Assembly: GCF_000308655.1 (NCBI RefSeq)
Contig: NZ_BAGC01000048.1
Span: 89,295-153,294 of the forward strand
Source: Nocardia niigatensis NBRC 100131
GTDB taxonomy: Bacteria; Actinomycetota; Actinomycetes; Mycobacteriales; Mycobacteriaceae
Direction: 5' to 3'
DNA: 64,000 nt
A model generated the notes under the pieces. That model made no database searches. It worked only from the letters and a program-made list of their open reading frames with translations, and was not told where the DNA came from. The translations under genes were made by a program, and so were the position numbers. Of this stretch, positions 50,099-60,149 are shown piece after piece. The stretch's first letter is position 1; each line of letters starts with the position of its first letter.

Positions 50099-51441
50099 AC
50101 CCCGGCCCGCAGCAGCTGATCGATATCGGCGCTGGTCTGCCCACCCAGGGAGGCCGCCGTCGCCGCACCCCGAAGCACCCGATTACAGCCGCGTTCGAGC
50201 AGCGCTTCCACCTTGCCCCACAGCGGCGTCACGGCCAGCGGCCGAGAATTCTCCGGGCCCTCGGTGAACACGTCGAGGTTGCGCAACGCCGGATGCGCGG
50301 CGGCGAATCCCGGCGACCGCATGGCCGAGCGCAGCACCGGCACGAACAATCCCGATTCCGCGATGATGGCCTGTCCTTCGGGCCCGGTCGCGAATTTGAC
50401 GAATTCCCACGCCTGTTCGCGCCGCGGACTGCTCGCGGCGATGGCCAGCCCGGTGCTGCCGATATCGGTGATCGCACCCGGCCCGCCGTGCGGTCCGACC
50501 GGCAGCACCGTCACATCGAAGTCGAGCGAGTCGTGCCCGCTGAACTCCGAGTACAGCCAGTGCCCGCCCATCAGCATGGCGGCCCGCCCGCTGCGGAACA
50601 GGTCCTGCGCCGAAACCGATTGCCGGTCACCGACGCTGGGCGCGACGTGATGGCGGACGGCCAGATCGGCGTAGAACTGCATGCCCGCCGCGAACCGGGG
50701 GTCCCCGAGATTCGTGCGGGTGGGCCGCACCGGCGGGCTGAACCATTCGGAGCCGTTGTTCATCCCGAAGCAGGCCGCCGAGAAATATGGCACCCAGGCG
50801 TCCACGAACCCCCACTGCTTGGTGCGGCCATCGGAGTCGCGGTGGGTGAGGGCCTGCGCGGCCGCGAGGAACTCATCGAAGTTCCATGCCCCGGCCCAGC
50901 GGGTGGGCGGCTGGATCCCGGCCTCGGCGAACAGTTTCCGGTTGTAGTAGAGGAACACCCCCGACCACTGCTCGGGCAGCGCGTACTGCCCGTCATTCCA
51001 GACGAAGGTGTCGCGCAATGTCGCGTACCCGTCCGCGCGGAGCCGGGCGGCGTAATCCGGTTCCCGGCCGAGGAATTCGCGCAGATCCACCAGCACACCT
51101 CGATCGGCGAGCCCGGCATACAGCAGCTCCCACGCCATCAGCACGTCCGGGCATTTCCCGCCCGCGCAGTAGGTGAGCATCTGCTGCAAGGGGTCCGGCC
51201 CCGACATGATGGTCCGCACCGTGATATCCGGTCGCCGCCGATGGAATTCGTCGATGATGCGCTTCCGGGCTCGCGCCTCCTCGGGCCGCGCCTGAAAGAA
51301 GAAGGTGACCGCGTCGTCGTCCCCGCCCGCGCAGCCCCCGGCAGCGAGAAGTGCGGCCAGAGCACCGGATCGCAGCAGGGTACGCCGGTCGAAGGCGCCG
51401 CAGTCCTCCCGGATGCTCGCGGAGCGGGACTGCACCGGCAT
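50095..51441 (-). CDS. Extracellular solute-binding lipoprotein (family 1, sugar type)
   Basis: 448 residues. The signal combines twin arginines (FDRRTLLRSGALAALLAAGG) with a lipobox ending AAGGC, so it is likely exported by Tat and lipidated. Mature motifs: ITVRTIMSGPDPLQQML, LFYNR-type segment VFLYYNRKLFAEAGIQPPTR, MLMGGHWLYSEF and QAWEFVKFATGPEGQA. ATG 51441 has GGAGACGCG upstream. Heads the importer operon with the two permeases. The ligand, probably an oligosaccharide or polyol, cannot be read from sequence. Confidence 0.92.
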   Translation of the reverse strand: MPVQSRSASIREDCGAFDRRTLLRSGALAALLAAGGCAGGDDDAVTFFFQARPEEARARKRIIDEFHRRRPDITVRTIMSGPDPLQQMLTYCAGGKCPDVLMAWELLYAGLADRGVLVDLREFLGREPDYAARLRADGYATLRDTFVWNDGQYALPEQWSGVFLYYNRKLFAEAGIQPPTRWAGAWNFDEFLAAAQALTHRDSDGRTKQWGFVDAWVPYFSAACFGMNNGSEWFSPPVRPTRTNLGDPRFAAGMQFYADLAVRHHVAPSVGDRQSVSAQDLFRSGRAAMLMGGHWLYSEFSGHDSLDFDVTVLPVGPHGGPGAITDIGSTGLAIAASSPRREQAWEFVKFATGPEGQAIIAESGLFVPVLRSAMRSPGFAAAHPALRNLDVFTEGPENSRPLAVTPLWGKVEALLERGCNRVLRGAATAASLGGQTSADIDQLLRAGV

Positions 51442-51803
51442 CGCGTCTCCTCTGGTCGCGGGCGTTCGCGGCGGAGTGGAACAGGGCGAACAGCGGCGAC
51501 GGCGACCGGAACCATATGTCCGTGAACTAAATGAACTAATGCCACCACCGTGACGTGGATCTCGAATCAGCATGGCAGCATACGGGGAGCAACCTGCGAT
51601 ACGTGGAAAACACGCGAACTCGCAGCAACCACGCCGGACCGCACCACCCCCGCCACGCCCGGCGCAGCGTCCTCCGGGCCACCCGTACCCGGCGGTCCGA
51701 TACGAGATGAACAGCCGGTCATAGCCGGTTCACTCGGCTATCGGTTGGGCTACGTTGTGACCATTTCAGTTAGAAACCGCAGTACCGCAGGGAGAGTTGT
51801 CGC
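51442..51803. other. Divergent gap between the sugar importer and cstA
   Basis: About 360 bases with no supportable gene. It must carry both promoters. TACGTTGTGACC and GTTAGAAACC lie in the cstA-proximal part, and GGGAGAG 7 bases before ATG 51804 is the cstA ribosome site. I see no named operator. Confidence 0.5.
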
Positions 51804-54086
51804 ATGGCGACCATCGAATACCTCCGGACGGACCCCGACCTACCTCCGGTAGGTGTCGTGGACCGGACCCCCATGACGCCCGCCAAGAAGGGCATCTTCC
51901 TCGCCATCGCCGTGATCGGCGCGATCGCCTGGGCCATCCTCGCTTTCGCCCGCGGGGAGAACGTGAACGCCGTCTGGATCGTGGTCGCCGCGATCTGCAC
52001 CTATGTGATCGCGTACCAGTTCTACGCCCGGCTCATCGAACATCGCATCACCAAGCCGCGTGACGACGTCGCCACTCCCGCCGAGGAGATGGAGAACGGC
52101 CGCGACTACATGCCGATGGACCGGCGGGTCCTGTTCGGCCACCACTTCGCCGCCATCGCGGGCGCGGGCCCGCTGGTCGGTCCCGTGCTGGCCGCGCAGA
52201 TGGGCTATCTGCCCGGCACCATCTGGATCATCGTCGGCGTGGTGCTGGCCGGCGCCGTCCAGGACTACCTGGTGCTGTGGGCGTCGGTGAAGCGCCGCGG
52301 CCGCACCCTCGGCCAGATGGCGCGCGAGGAACTCGGCGTGGTCGGCGGCATCGCGGCCATCGTGGCGGTGCTGGTGATCATGATGATCCTGCTCGCCGTG
52401 CTCGGCATCGTGGTCGTGAACGCCCTTGCGGCGACACCGAATCCGAAGACCGGCGTGCTCGAGGGCGGCAGCCCGTGGGGTGTGTTCTCCATTTCGATGA
52501 CCATCCCGATCGCCCTCTTCATGGGGGTGTACCTGCGTTTCATCCGGCCCGGCAAGGTCGGTGAGGTCTCGGTCATCGGTTTCGCGCTGCTGCTGGCGGC
52601 CATCCTGCTCGGCAACCCGGTGTCCCAATCCGGTTGGGGCCAGGACTGGTTCACACTCTCCGCCACCTTCATCTCATGGATGCTGATCATCTACGGCTTC
52701 ATCGCCTCGGTGCTGCCGGTGTGGCTGCTGCTCGCCCCGCGCGACTACCTGTCCACCTTCATGAAGATCGGCACAATCGCCCTGCTGGCCGTCGGCGTGC
52801 TGGTCACCATGCCGGTGCTGAAGGCCCCCGCGGTCTCTCAATTCGCGCACAACAGCAATGGCCCGGCCTTCGCGGGCAGCCTGTTCCCGTTCCTGTTCAT
52901 CACCATCGCGTGTGGCGCGCTGTCGGGATTCCACGCACTGGTGTCCTCGGGCACCACCCCGAAACTGCTCGAAAAGCAGTCGCAGGCACGGATGATCGGC
53001 TACGGCGGCATGCTCATGGAGTCGTTCGTGGCGGTCATGGCGATCATCGCGGCGTCCATCCTGGACCAGCACCTGTACTTCGCCATCAACACCGGCGGGC
53101 TCACCAGCGCGGGCGCGGCGGCCGACAAGGTGAACGGCCTCGGCCTGGGCGGCAACCCAATCGACGCGAACTTCCTCAACGAGACCGCGCAGGGCGTCGG
53201 CGAGACCAAGGTCTACTCCCGCGCCGGTGGCGCGCCGACCCTCGCCATCGGCATGACCGAGATCATGCACCAGTTCATCGGAGGCAACAGCCTCAAGGCG
53301 TTCTGGTACCACTTCGCGATCATGTTCGAGGCGCTGTTCATCCTCACCACCATCGACGCGGGCACCCGCGTCGCGCGGTTCATGGTCTCCGACGCCCTCG
53401 GTAACCTGCCCGGCGCCAAGAAGTTCAAGGATCCGTCGTGGTGGCCGGGCGTGTTCATCTGCTCGGCGGTCGTGGTCGGGCTGTGGGGTTCGGTGCTGCT
53501 GATGGGCGTCACCGATCCGCTGGGCGGCATCAACACCCTCTACCCGCTGTTCGGCATCTCCAACCAGCTGCTGGCCGCCATCGCGCTGACCGTGGTGCTG
53601 GTGATCGTGGTGAAGAAGGGCCTGCTGAAGTGGGCGTGGATTCCCGCGGTGCCGCTGGTGTGGGATCTCATCGTCACCATGACCGCGTCGTGGCAGAAGA
53701 TCTTCTCCGGCGACAAGAACATCGGGTACTGGACTCAGCACCACAACTTCACCGTCGCCCGCGACGCCGGCAAGGTGGTGGCCCCGGCGAAGAACATGGA
53801 CGACATGAACAAGGTCGTGCACAACACCTTCATCCAGGGCACGCTGTCGATCGTGTTCGCGGCGCTGGTCCTGATCGTGGCGCTGGTGGCGCTGTGGGTG
53901 ATCGTGAAGGCCATCCGGGCCGGCGGCGGCGAGACCACCGAATCACCGGAGGTGCCGTCGAAGATCTTCGGCCCCAGCGGTTTTCTCGCCACCAAGGCGG
54001 AGAAGGAGGTCCAGCAGGAATGGGACACCCTGATCACCGATGGCAAGATCCCCGTACCCGGCGCGGCCACGGTCGGCAGTCATTAG
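51804..54086 (+). CDS. cstA: Carbon starvation protein A, pyruvate/peptide-type transporter
   Basis: 760 residues, about 16-18 membrane helices. Signature blocks: FYARLIEHRITKPRDDVATP, GRDYMPMDRRVLFGHHFAAI, AGAGPLVGPVLAAQMGYLPG, SGFHALVSSGTTPKLLEKQS and FEALFILTTIDAGTRVARF. The family imports pyruvate or peptides and is induced when carbon runs out. It is followed after 7 bases by its usual small partner. Length is slightly above the E. coli protein because of a cytoplasmic C-terminal tail. Confidence 0.96.
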   Translation: MATIEYLRTDPDLPPVGVVDRTPMTPAKKGIFLAIAVIGAIAWAILAFARGENVNAVWIVVAAICTYVIAYQFYARLIEHRITKPRDDVATPAEEMENGRDYMPMDRRVLFGHHFAAIAGAGPLVGPVLAAQMGYLPGTIWIIVGVVLAGAVQDYLVLWASVKRRGRTLGQMAREELGVVGGIAAIVAVLVIMMILLAVLGIVVVNALAATPNPKTGVLEGGSPWGVFSISMTIPIALFMGVYLRFIRPGKVGEVSVIGFALLLAAILLGNPVSQSGWGQDWFTLSATFISWMLIIYGFIASVLPVWLLLAPRDYLSTFMKIGTIALLAVGVLVTMPVLKAPAVSQFAHNSNGPAFAGSLFPFLFITIACGALSGFHALVSSGTTPKLLEKQSQARMIGYGGMLMESFVAVMAIIAASILDQHLYFAINTGGLTSAGAAADKVNGLGLGGNPIDANFLNETAQGVGETKVYSRAGGAPTLAIGMTEIMHQFIGGNSLKAFWYHFAIMFEALFILTTIDAGTRVARFMVSDALGNLPGAKKFKDPSWWPGVFICSAVVVGLWGSVLLMGVTDPLGGINTLYPLFGISNQLLAAIALTVVLVIVVKKGLLKWAWIPAVPLVWDLIVTMTASWQKIFSGDKNIGYWTQHHNFTVARDAGKVVAPAKNMDDMNKVVHNTFIQGTLSIVFAALVLIVALVALWVIVKAIRAGGGETTESPEVPSKIFGPSGFLATKAEKEVQQEWDTLITDGKIPVPGAATVGSH

Positions 54087-54093
54087 CGCGCCG

Positions 54094-54333
54094 ATGAGTG
54101 CTCCGGAAGCCCCGCTCACCGCAGGTCCGCTGCGGCGGGCGGGGCTCGCTCTCGTCCGGGCCGTGAAAGCCGTTGCCTGGTGGTTCAACTCGATCCTCGG
54201 CGGCAACGACTATGCCCGCTATGTCGATCACCTGCGACTTCACCATCCGGGGCGCGAGATTCCCAGCGAACGCCAGTACTGGCGCGAGCGGCATGCGGCC
54301 GCCACAAAGAACCCTGCAAATCGGTGCTGTTGA
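54094..54333 (+). CDS. CstA-associated small protein (YbdD/YjiX, DUF466)
   Basis: 79 residues. VKAVAWWFNSILGGNDYARY, VDHLRLHHPGREIPSERQYW and RERHAA are the family signature. The short gene always follows cstA-type genes and is needed for pyruvate uptake in E. coli homologues. Coupled to cstA by a 7-base gap. Confidence 0.93.
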   Translation: MSAPEAPLTAGPLRRAGLALVRAVKAVAWWFNSILGGNDYARYVDHLRLHHPGREIPSERQYWRERHAAATKNPANRCC

Positions 54334-54400
54334 CACGGGTGGCGGTTTTCCGCCAACGGTGATGTCCGATACCCGCTAGCGGAGGTCGCCCGGGACTGAC

Positions 54401-55903
54401 ATGGTGGTATGCGTGAGTGCGAACGACTTGGATTTCGAGCGTTGCTACCGCGCCGTGGCAACCCGGGACGCCCGGTTCGACGGGCAGTTCGTGACCGCGG
54501 TGCGCACCACCGGAATCTATTGCCGCCCTTCCTGTCCGGCCATCACCCCCAAACGCGCCAACGTCACCTTCCTGCCCACCGCGGCCGCCGCGCAGCAGCA
54601 CGGCTTCCGCGCCTGCCGCCGCTGCCTGCCCGACGCCGCGCCCGGCTCGCCACTGTGGAACACCCGCGCCGATCTGGCCTCCCGCGCCATGCGGCTGATC
54701 GGCGACGGCGTCATCGAACGCGGCGGCGTGCCCGCCCTCGCCGACGCCCTCGGCTACTCCCAGCGCCAGCTCACCCGGGTCCTCACCAGCGAACTCGGCG
54801 CAGGCCCGCTGGCCCTGGCGCGCGCCCACCGCGCGCACACCGCGCGGCTGCTCATCCAGACCACCCGGCTGCCCATGTCGGACATCGCCTTCGCGGCCGG
54901 ATTCGCCAGCATCCGGCAGTTCAACGACACCGTGCGCGAAGTGTTCGCGGTCAGCCCGACCACGCTGCGCGACGAATCCCGGCGACTGCGCGGCGACACG
55001 CTCCCGGCCACCAACGGGCTGCTCACCCTGCGACTCCCCTACCGCGAACCGCTCGACGCGTCGTGGCTGGAATGGTTCCTGTCCGCGCACACCGTGCCGG
55101 GCCTGGAACTGTGGGAGAACGGCGTCTACAGCCGAAGCCTGCGAACACCGCACGGCCACACCACCGTTCGGCTGTCCATCCAGCCCGGCCACGTGCGGGC
55201 GTCACTGTCGCTGCAGGACATGCGCGACCTCGCGCCGACCGTCGCCCGCATCCGGCATTTCCTGGATCTGGACGCCGACCCGATCGGCATCGACGAGGCC
55301 ATGGCCGCCGGGATGGCGGGCAGCCCAGCGCTCCCAGGCGCTCCGAATGCCGTGCTACCCACGGGGATCCGCGTCCCAGGCTGTATGGACGGCCCGGAAC
55401 TGTTGCTGCGCACCATGATCGGACAGCAGATCTCCGTGGCGGCCGCCAACACCCACACCGCGCGACTGGTCCAGGGCCTCGGTGAGGCCATCGCCGGGCC
55501 GATCCCGCACCTGTTCCCCACCGCCGAGGCCATCGCCGAACGCGGCTCCGAGGTACTGACCGGACCGAGCCGGCGTATCGAGGCCATCGTCGGCGCGGCC
55601 AAGGCGCTGGCCACCGGCGACCTCGTGCTGCACGCCGGCCGCACCGCCAGTGAACTACGCCGCGACCTGCTGTCCCTCGACGGCGTCGGGCCCTGGACCG
55701 CGGACTACGTCACCATGCGACTACTCGCCGATCCCGACGTACTCCTGCCCTCCGACCTGGTCGTGCGCCGCGGCGCGGGACTGCTCGGCATCGACCTCGC
55801 CGATACCGCCCGCTGGTCACCGTGGCGCTCCTACCTCACCATGCACCTGTGGAAACACGCCCTCGCCCACCCGGTCGAGGCCAACCGGAGGACCCCGCAG
55901 TGA
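54401..55903 (+). CDS. alkA: Ada-AlkA fusion: methyl-phosphotriester sensor, AraC helix-turn-helix and 3-methyladenine glycosylase
   Basis: 500 residues with three modules. Residues 8-80 form the Ada zinc domain with Cys41, Cys45, Cys72 and Cys75 (GIYCRPSCPAI, CRRCLP); the first would accept methyl groups from phosphotriesters. Residues 85-190 form an AraC-type helix-turn-helix (SQRQLTRVLTSEL, SDIAFAAGFASIRQFNDTVR). Residues 210-500 form the AlkA N-terminal and HhH-GPD glycosylase region (GQQISVAAANTHTARLV, LSLDGVGPWTADYVTMRLL with the catalytic-type Asp). It senses and excises alkylated bases. Its stop overlaps the ogt start, as in mycobacteria. A GTG four codons in is an alternative start. 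Confidence 0.96.
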   Translation: MVVCVSANDLDFERCYRAVATRDARFDGQFVTAVRTTGIYCRPSCPAITPKRANVTFLPTAAAAQQHGFRACRRCLPDAAPGSPLWNTRADLASRAMRLIGDGVIERGGVPALADALGYSQRQLTRVLTSELGAGPLALARAHRAHTARLLIQTTRLPMSDIAFAAGFASIRQFNDTVREVFAVSPTTLRDESRRLRGDTLPATNGLLTLRLPYREPLDASWLEWFLSAHTVPGLELWENGVYSRSLRTPHGHTTVRLSIQPGHVRASLSLQDMRDLAPTVARIRHFLDLDADPIGIDEAMAAGMAGSPALPGAPNAVLPTGIRVPGCMDGPELLLRTMIGQQISVAAANTHTARLVQGLGEAIAGPIPHLFPTAEAIAERGSEVLTGPSRRIEAIVGAAKALATGDLVLHAGRTASELRRDLLSLDGVGPWTADYVTMRLLADPDVLLPSDLVVRRGAGLLGIDLADTARWSPWRSYLTMHLWKHALAHPVEANRRTPQ

Positions 55904-56418
55904 GCACCGAAAAACGCACCGCCGCCGCCGATTTCACCACCACCACGACACCGGCCGGACCCTTCACCGCGATCGTGGACGCCGACGGCGCCGTCCTCGC
56001 CTCCGGCTGGACCGCCGACGCGGAGGAACTCCGCAGCCTCATCCACCCGACCCTCCGGCCCGCCGCGCTGCGCGCCTACGACTCGCTGGGCCCGGTCTCC
56101 GAGGCGGTGACCGAATACCACGCCGGAGACCTGACGGCCATCGACGGCATCACCGTGCGCCAGCACTCCGGGCCCTTCCTCACCCACGCGTGGGACATCC
56201 TGCGCAAGGTCCCGGCCGGGGCGCCCGTCACCTACACCGACTTCGCCACCATCTCCGGGCGGCCCGCCGCCACCCGCGCGGCCGCCAACGCCTGCGCCCG
56301 CAATGCCGCAGCGCTCTTCGTGCCCTGTCACCGGGTGATCCGCACCGACGGCAGCCTCGGCGGTTTCCGCTACGGCCTGCCGATCAAACGGTGGCTGCTT
56401 CACCACGAATCCCCGTAA
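55900..56418 (+). CDS. ogt: Methylated-DNA-protein cysteine methyltransferase
   Basis: 172 residues. Active-site PCHRV with acceptor Cys143; DNA-binding wing PVTYTDFATISGRPAATRAA and the Asn/Arg hinge ANACARNA before it. GTG 55900 overlaps the alkA stop by 4 bases. It removes O6-methyl groups from guanine in a suicidal reaction. It forms a two-gene adaptive-response operon with the Ada-AlkA fusion, which probably regulates it. Confidence 0.96.
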   Translation: MSTEKRTAAADFTTTTTPAGPFTAIVDADGAVLASGWTADAEELRSLIHPTLRPAALRAYDSLGPVSEAVTEYHAGDLTAIDGITVRQHSGPFLTHAWDILRKVPAGAPVTYTDFATISGRPAATRAAANACARNAAALFVPCHRVIRTDGSLGGFRYGLPIKRWLLHHESP

Positions 56419-56525
56419 GACCTCCCGCTCGAAGCGGCCGAGCCTGCCGCGTGCGCTGGTCGCGACAACGCCCCGACCACCTCGGCGCCCGGGGCGCGTC
56501 GGTGCCCGGGCGTACCGTGGCAGCC

Positions 56526-56795
56526 ATGTGCCGCAACATCCACACCCTGCACAACTTCGAGCCGCCGGCCACCCCGGACGAGGTGCACGCGGCCGCCCTC
56601 CAATACGTTCGCAAGATCAGCGGAGCCACCAAACCCTCCCAGGCCAACCAGGCTGCCTTCGACCTGGCGGTGGCAGAGATCACCGCCGCCACCGCCCGTC
56701 TGCTCGCCGGGCTGACGACCACAGCGCCGCCCAAGGACCGCGAAGTCGAGGCAGCCAAGGCCCGGGCCCGCGCCGAAACCCGCTTCGCCCGCTGA
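56526..56795 (+). CDS. DUF2277 family protein
   Basis: 89 residues, helical. MCRNIHTLHNFEPPATPDEV, AALQYVRKISGATKPSQANQ and FDLAVAEITAATARLLAGL are the family hallmark. Members are widespread in actinobacteria and some proteobacteria; function unknown. The conserved Cys2 and His6 near the N terminus could be functional. It follows the ogt gene by about 110 bases. Confidence 0.88.
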   Translation: MCRNIHTLHNFEPPATPDEVHAAALQYVRKISGATKPSQANQAAFDLAVAEITAATARLLAGLTTTAPPKDREVEAAKARARAETRFAR

Positions 56796-56923
56796 CAACC
56801 GCGCGCGCCCAGTCACACCGGCCGATGACTCAGCTCACGGGGTAACCTCCGACCCGCCGCGAATACCGCGACCGGTAGCCGGTGCCGGCCCGGGCGGTTC
56901 CAGTCGGCCGTCCGCCGTAAGGG

Positions 56924-59900
56924 CTAGGCGCCGACGGAGGTTTCGAGGCGGGAGCCGGTGCGGCCGCGAATCACGTGCAGGCGGCTGGGGATGCGCTGGC
57001 GCATTTCGTCGACGTGGCTGACCACGCCTACAACGCGGCCGCCGGAGCGTAGTTCGTCGAGGACGCCCATGACGGCGTCGAGGGTGTCGGCATCGAGGCT
57101 GCCGAAACCCTCGTCGATGAAGAGGGTGTCCATGACCAGGCCGCCGGATTCGGCCGACACCACATCGGCCAGGCCCAGCGCGAGGGCCAGGGAGGCCATG
57201 AATGTCTCGCCGCCGGAGAGGGTCTTGGCGGGACGGATCGCGCCGGTGTAGTCGTCGCGGATATCGAGGCCCAGCCCGCCGCGCCGGCCGCGGGGGCCCG
57301 CGGCGTCGGTGTGGACGAATTCGTAACGGCCGCCGGACATTCGGCGCAAGCGCACCGAACCTGCCAGTGCCACCTCCTCGAGGCGGGCAGCCAGGACGTA
57401 CGAGCGCAGGGACATGCGGCGGTTGTTCTCGCCGCGCCCCGCCACCACCTCGGCCAGCCGGGCCAGCTCGTCGTGGGCGCGCTGCAACGGGGCGATGTGC
57501 TCGACCGCCGCCCACAGCTCGGCACACAAGCCCTGGAGGTCGGCGACCCGCCGGGCGGCCTCCGCATTCGCGGCGACGGCCCGGTTCAACTCCGATTCCG
57601 ACTGCGCGACAGCGGTTTCCAATGCGCCCAGATCGCTCGGTTCGGCGTCACCGGCCGCCTGGATGTCCGGCTCGGCGAGCACCGCCTCGGCATGGGCGCG
57701 CGCACGGTCGGCGGCCACCAGTTCGTCCTCGATGGCCGTCTGCTGCGCGGCGGTGCGGGAGGCGGCGTCGACGGCGCGGGCATACTCGCCCAGCACACCG
57801 TAGTCCGGCCCGGACTCGCCCATCACCGGCGGCGCGGAATCCACCAGACCCGCGTCGTAGGACAGTTTTTCGACGCGGACGGCGGCCGCCGCGAGCTGCT
57901 CACGGGCGGTGGCCGCCTCGACGCGGGCGGACCGCACGGTGGTGGCCTCCTCGACCAGCGCCGCCAGCCGGCCCCGGCGGCGATCGACAGTGCCGTCGGC
58001 GCCGGCGGCGGCGCGCAGCCGCTCGGTGAGTTCGGCCAGCCGCCGATCGGTGGCGACGATCCGCTCCGTCGTCGCGCTGGAACGGCTTTCGCATTCCCGC
58101 GCCTCGTCCTGCAGCCGGGTCTGATCCGCGCGCAGGGTGCTCAGTTCGGCGGTCAGTCCGTCCACCAGACCCGCGATCTCCTTGGCCTCGGTGCACCGGC
58201 GGGCCGAATCATTAAGGGCGACGGCCAGTTCCGCCTTGTCCACATCGCCGCCACGCTCGACCAGCACCTCGACGGCCCGCTCCAGCTCGGCGACCGCCTG
58301 GCTCGCCCGTTCCCGCTCGGCCTCCGCCTTCCGCTCCGCGGCCAGCGCCGCGTCCTCGTCCGCCTTGGACACCGCGTGCGCGGCCGGCCGCGCCGGGTCG
58401 GGATGCTCAGCGGAACCACACACCGCGCAGGGCTCCCCGTCGGTCAGCGACTCGGCCAGTTCGGCCGCCATTCCGGCCATGCGCTGCTCACGCAGGGACT
58501 GCGTACGCTTCCAGGCCGCGGTGTGCGCGTTCCGGGCCCGCTCGAAAGCGGTTCCCGCGCGGACGAGTTCGCCGCGTCGCCGCTCCAGCTCCACGGCCGC
58601 CTCGGCCGATGTGCGCAAGCGCAGCAGCTCGGCTTCCAGCCCGGGCAGCCGGGCCGCCGCATCCGCGGCCCCGCGCAACCGGGCCTCCACCCCCGCAACA
58701 GCTTCCGGCAACTCCCCCAGCCGCTGTGCCAGCTTGCCCGCCCGGGCGGCGAGATCGGCCTGCTCGGACCGCAAACCGGCCAGCTCCCGCGTCAGCCGGG
58801 TGGCCGAATCCGCGTCCGCCCGAACCTCGTCCAGCACGCCCACCTGCGCACTCCACCGCTGCACAGCCGCCTCCAGCCCCGAGACGATATCTTCCCCGAG
58901 GCCCGACGCGATGTCCTCGAGGTCGGCGGCGAGATCGGAGCCGGTGAGTTCGGCGGCAGCGAGATCCGCTGCGGCCCAGGTCGTTCCGGGGAGTTCGGCG
59001 CTGGCCGGTTCGAGCAGGCGATCGGCCAGCTGTTCGGCGGCGTGGGTGGCGTCCTCGGTGCGGCGGCGCAGGGTGACGGCGGCGGCGCGGGCCTCGGCGA
59101 GCGCGGCGGCGACCGGCTCGGCGCGGCGGGCGCGGTCGAGTTCGAACTGGCGGGCGGCGCGCTGGTCGGCGGTGGCGGCGAAATCGGCGAGCTGGGCGCG
59201 GGCCGCGGTGCGGCGGCCGAAGAGCTCGTGACGGCGACGCTCGGCCTCGGCGGCGCTGCGGACCCGGGCCGAATCCTGTTGGCGCTCAGCCAGATCGGAC
59301 GCGGTCTCGGTGAGGTGGGCGCGGGCGGCGGCCAGCAGCGACTGCGACCAGCCGACCGACTCCAGCAGCCCGGCGGTTTCGGTGGCGGGCAGGCCCGCCG
59401 CGGTGCCGACCTGGCCGATGAGGCGATCGATGCGGTGCTTGCGGGACTCCAGATCGGTGGAGCTCGCCCGGCGCTTGTCGATCAGCCACTGCTCGGCGGT
59501 GCCGAAACGTTCAGTGTCGAAGAGCTTTTCGAGCAGCTTCTCGCGTTCCTCGTTGTCGGCACGCAGGAATCGGGCGAAATCGCCCTGGGGCAGCAGCACG
59601 ACCTGGAAGAACTGGTCGGCGCTCATGCCCAGCAGGCGCAGCACCTCTTCGCCGATATCGGGAATGCGGGACAGATTCTGGCCCCGCCCGTCCAGCCATT
59701 CCAGGGTGGCGGTGGCGTTCTCCTTCACCCAGCCCGATTTGGCGCGCTTGCTGGGCCGCTGGAACTCCGGAGACCGGGTCAGGCGCAGCCGCCGGCCGCC
59801 GACCGTCGCCTCCAGCAGCACCCGCGGCGGGGTCTGCTCGTCGGCATGGTCGGAGTGCAGCCGCTTGATATCGCCCCGCGCCCCCGGCACGCTTCCGTAC

Positions 59901-60055
59901 AGCGCGAACGCGATGGCATCGAGCACCGTGGTCTTCCCCGCCCCGGTCTGCCCGTGCAGCAGGAAGAGCCCGTCCGCACCCAGCTCGTCGAAGTCCACCA
60001 CCGCCGTCTCGGCGAAGGGACCGAACGCCGTCAGCTCCAGCCGATGCAGCCGCAC
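56924..60055 (-). CDS. sbcC: Nuclease SbcCD ATPase subunit SbcC
   Basis: 1043 residues, Rad50/SMC-like. N-terminal ATPase half: RLELTAFGPFAETAVVDFDE with Walker A GQTGAGKTT, and QFFQVVLLPQGDFARFLRAD. Two long Ala/Arg/Glu-rich coiled coils are joined by the zinc hook EPCAVCGSAEHP in the middle. C-terminal half: RLRRMSGGRYEF, the signature TLSGGETFMASLALALGLAD and Walker B LFIDEGFGSLDADTLD. It opens DNA ends and hairpins for the SbcD nuclease. GTG 60055 gives the normal start; a longer frame to 60103 is unsupported. Confidence 0.96.
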   Translation of the reverse strand: MRLHRLELTAFGPFAETAVVDFDELGADGLFLLHGQTGAGKTTVLDAIAFALYGSVPGARGDIKRLHSDHADEQTPPRVLLEATVGGRRLRLTRSPEFQRPSKRAKSGWVKENATATLEWLDGRGQNLSRIPDIGEEVLRLLGMSADQFFQVVLLPQGDFARFLRADNEEREKLLEKLFDTERFGTAEQWLIDKRRASSTDLESRKHRIDRLIGQVGTAAGLPATETAGLLESVGWSQSLLAAARAHLTETASDLAERQQDSARVRSAAEAERRRHELFGRRTAARAQLADFAATADQRAARQFELDRARRAEPVAAALAEARAAAVTLRRRTEDATHAAEQLADRLLEPASAELPGTTWAAADLAAAELTGSDLAADLEDIASGLGEDIVSGLEAAVQRWSAQVGVLDEVRADADSATRLTRELAGLRSEQADLAARAGKLAQRLGELPEAVAGVEARLRGAADAAARLPGLEAELLRLRTSAEAAVELERRRGELVRAGTAFERARNAHTAAWKRTQSLREQRMAGMAAELAESLTDGEPCAVCGSAEHPDPARPAAHAVSKADEDAALAAERKAEAERERASQAVAELERAVEVLVERGGDVDKAELAVALNDSARRCTEAKEIAGLVDGLTAELSTLRADQTRLQDEARECESRSSATTERIVATDRRLAELTERLRAAAGADGTVDRRRGRLAALVEEATTVRSARVEAATAREQLAAAAVRVEKLSYDAGLVDSAPPVMGESGPDYGVLGEYARAVDAASRTAAQQTAIEDELVAADRARAHAEAVLAEPDIQAAGDAEPSDLGALETAVAQSESELNRAVAANAEAARRVADLQGLCAELWAAVEHIAPLQRAHDELARLAEVVAGRGENNRRMSLRSYVLAARLEEVALAGSVRLRRMSGGRYEFVHTDAAGPRGRRGGLGLDIRDDYTGAIRPAKTLSGGETFMASLALALGLADVVSAESGGLVMDTLFIDEGFGSLDADTLDAVMGVLDELRSGGRVVGVVSHVDEMRQRIPSRLHVIRGRTGSRLETSVGA

Positions 60056-60149
60056 CCGGCGCCCCCTTCCCTCAACGCCATATCCCATCCAACAACCGCG
60101 CACCCCTCAACCCACGCAGGACACGCCGAAAACCCTTGCGCCCCAAGAC

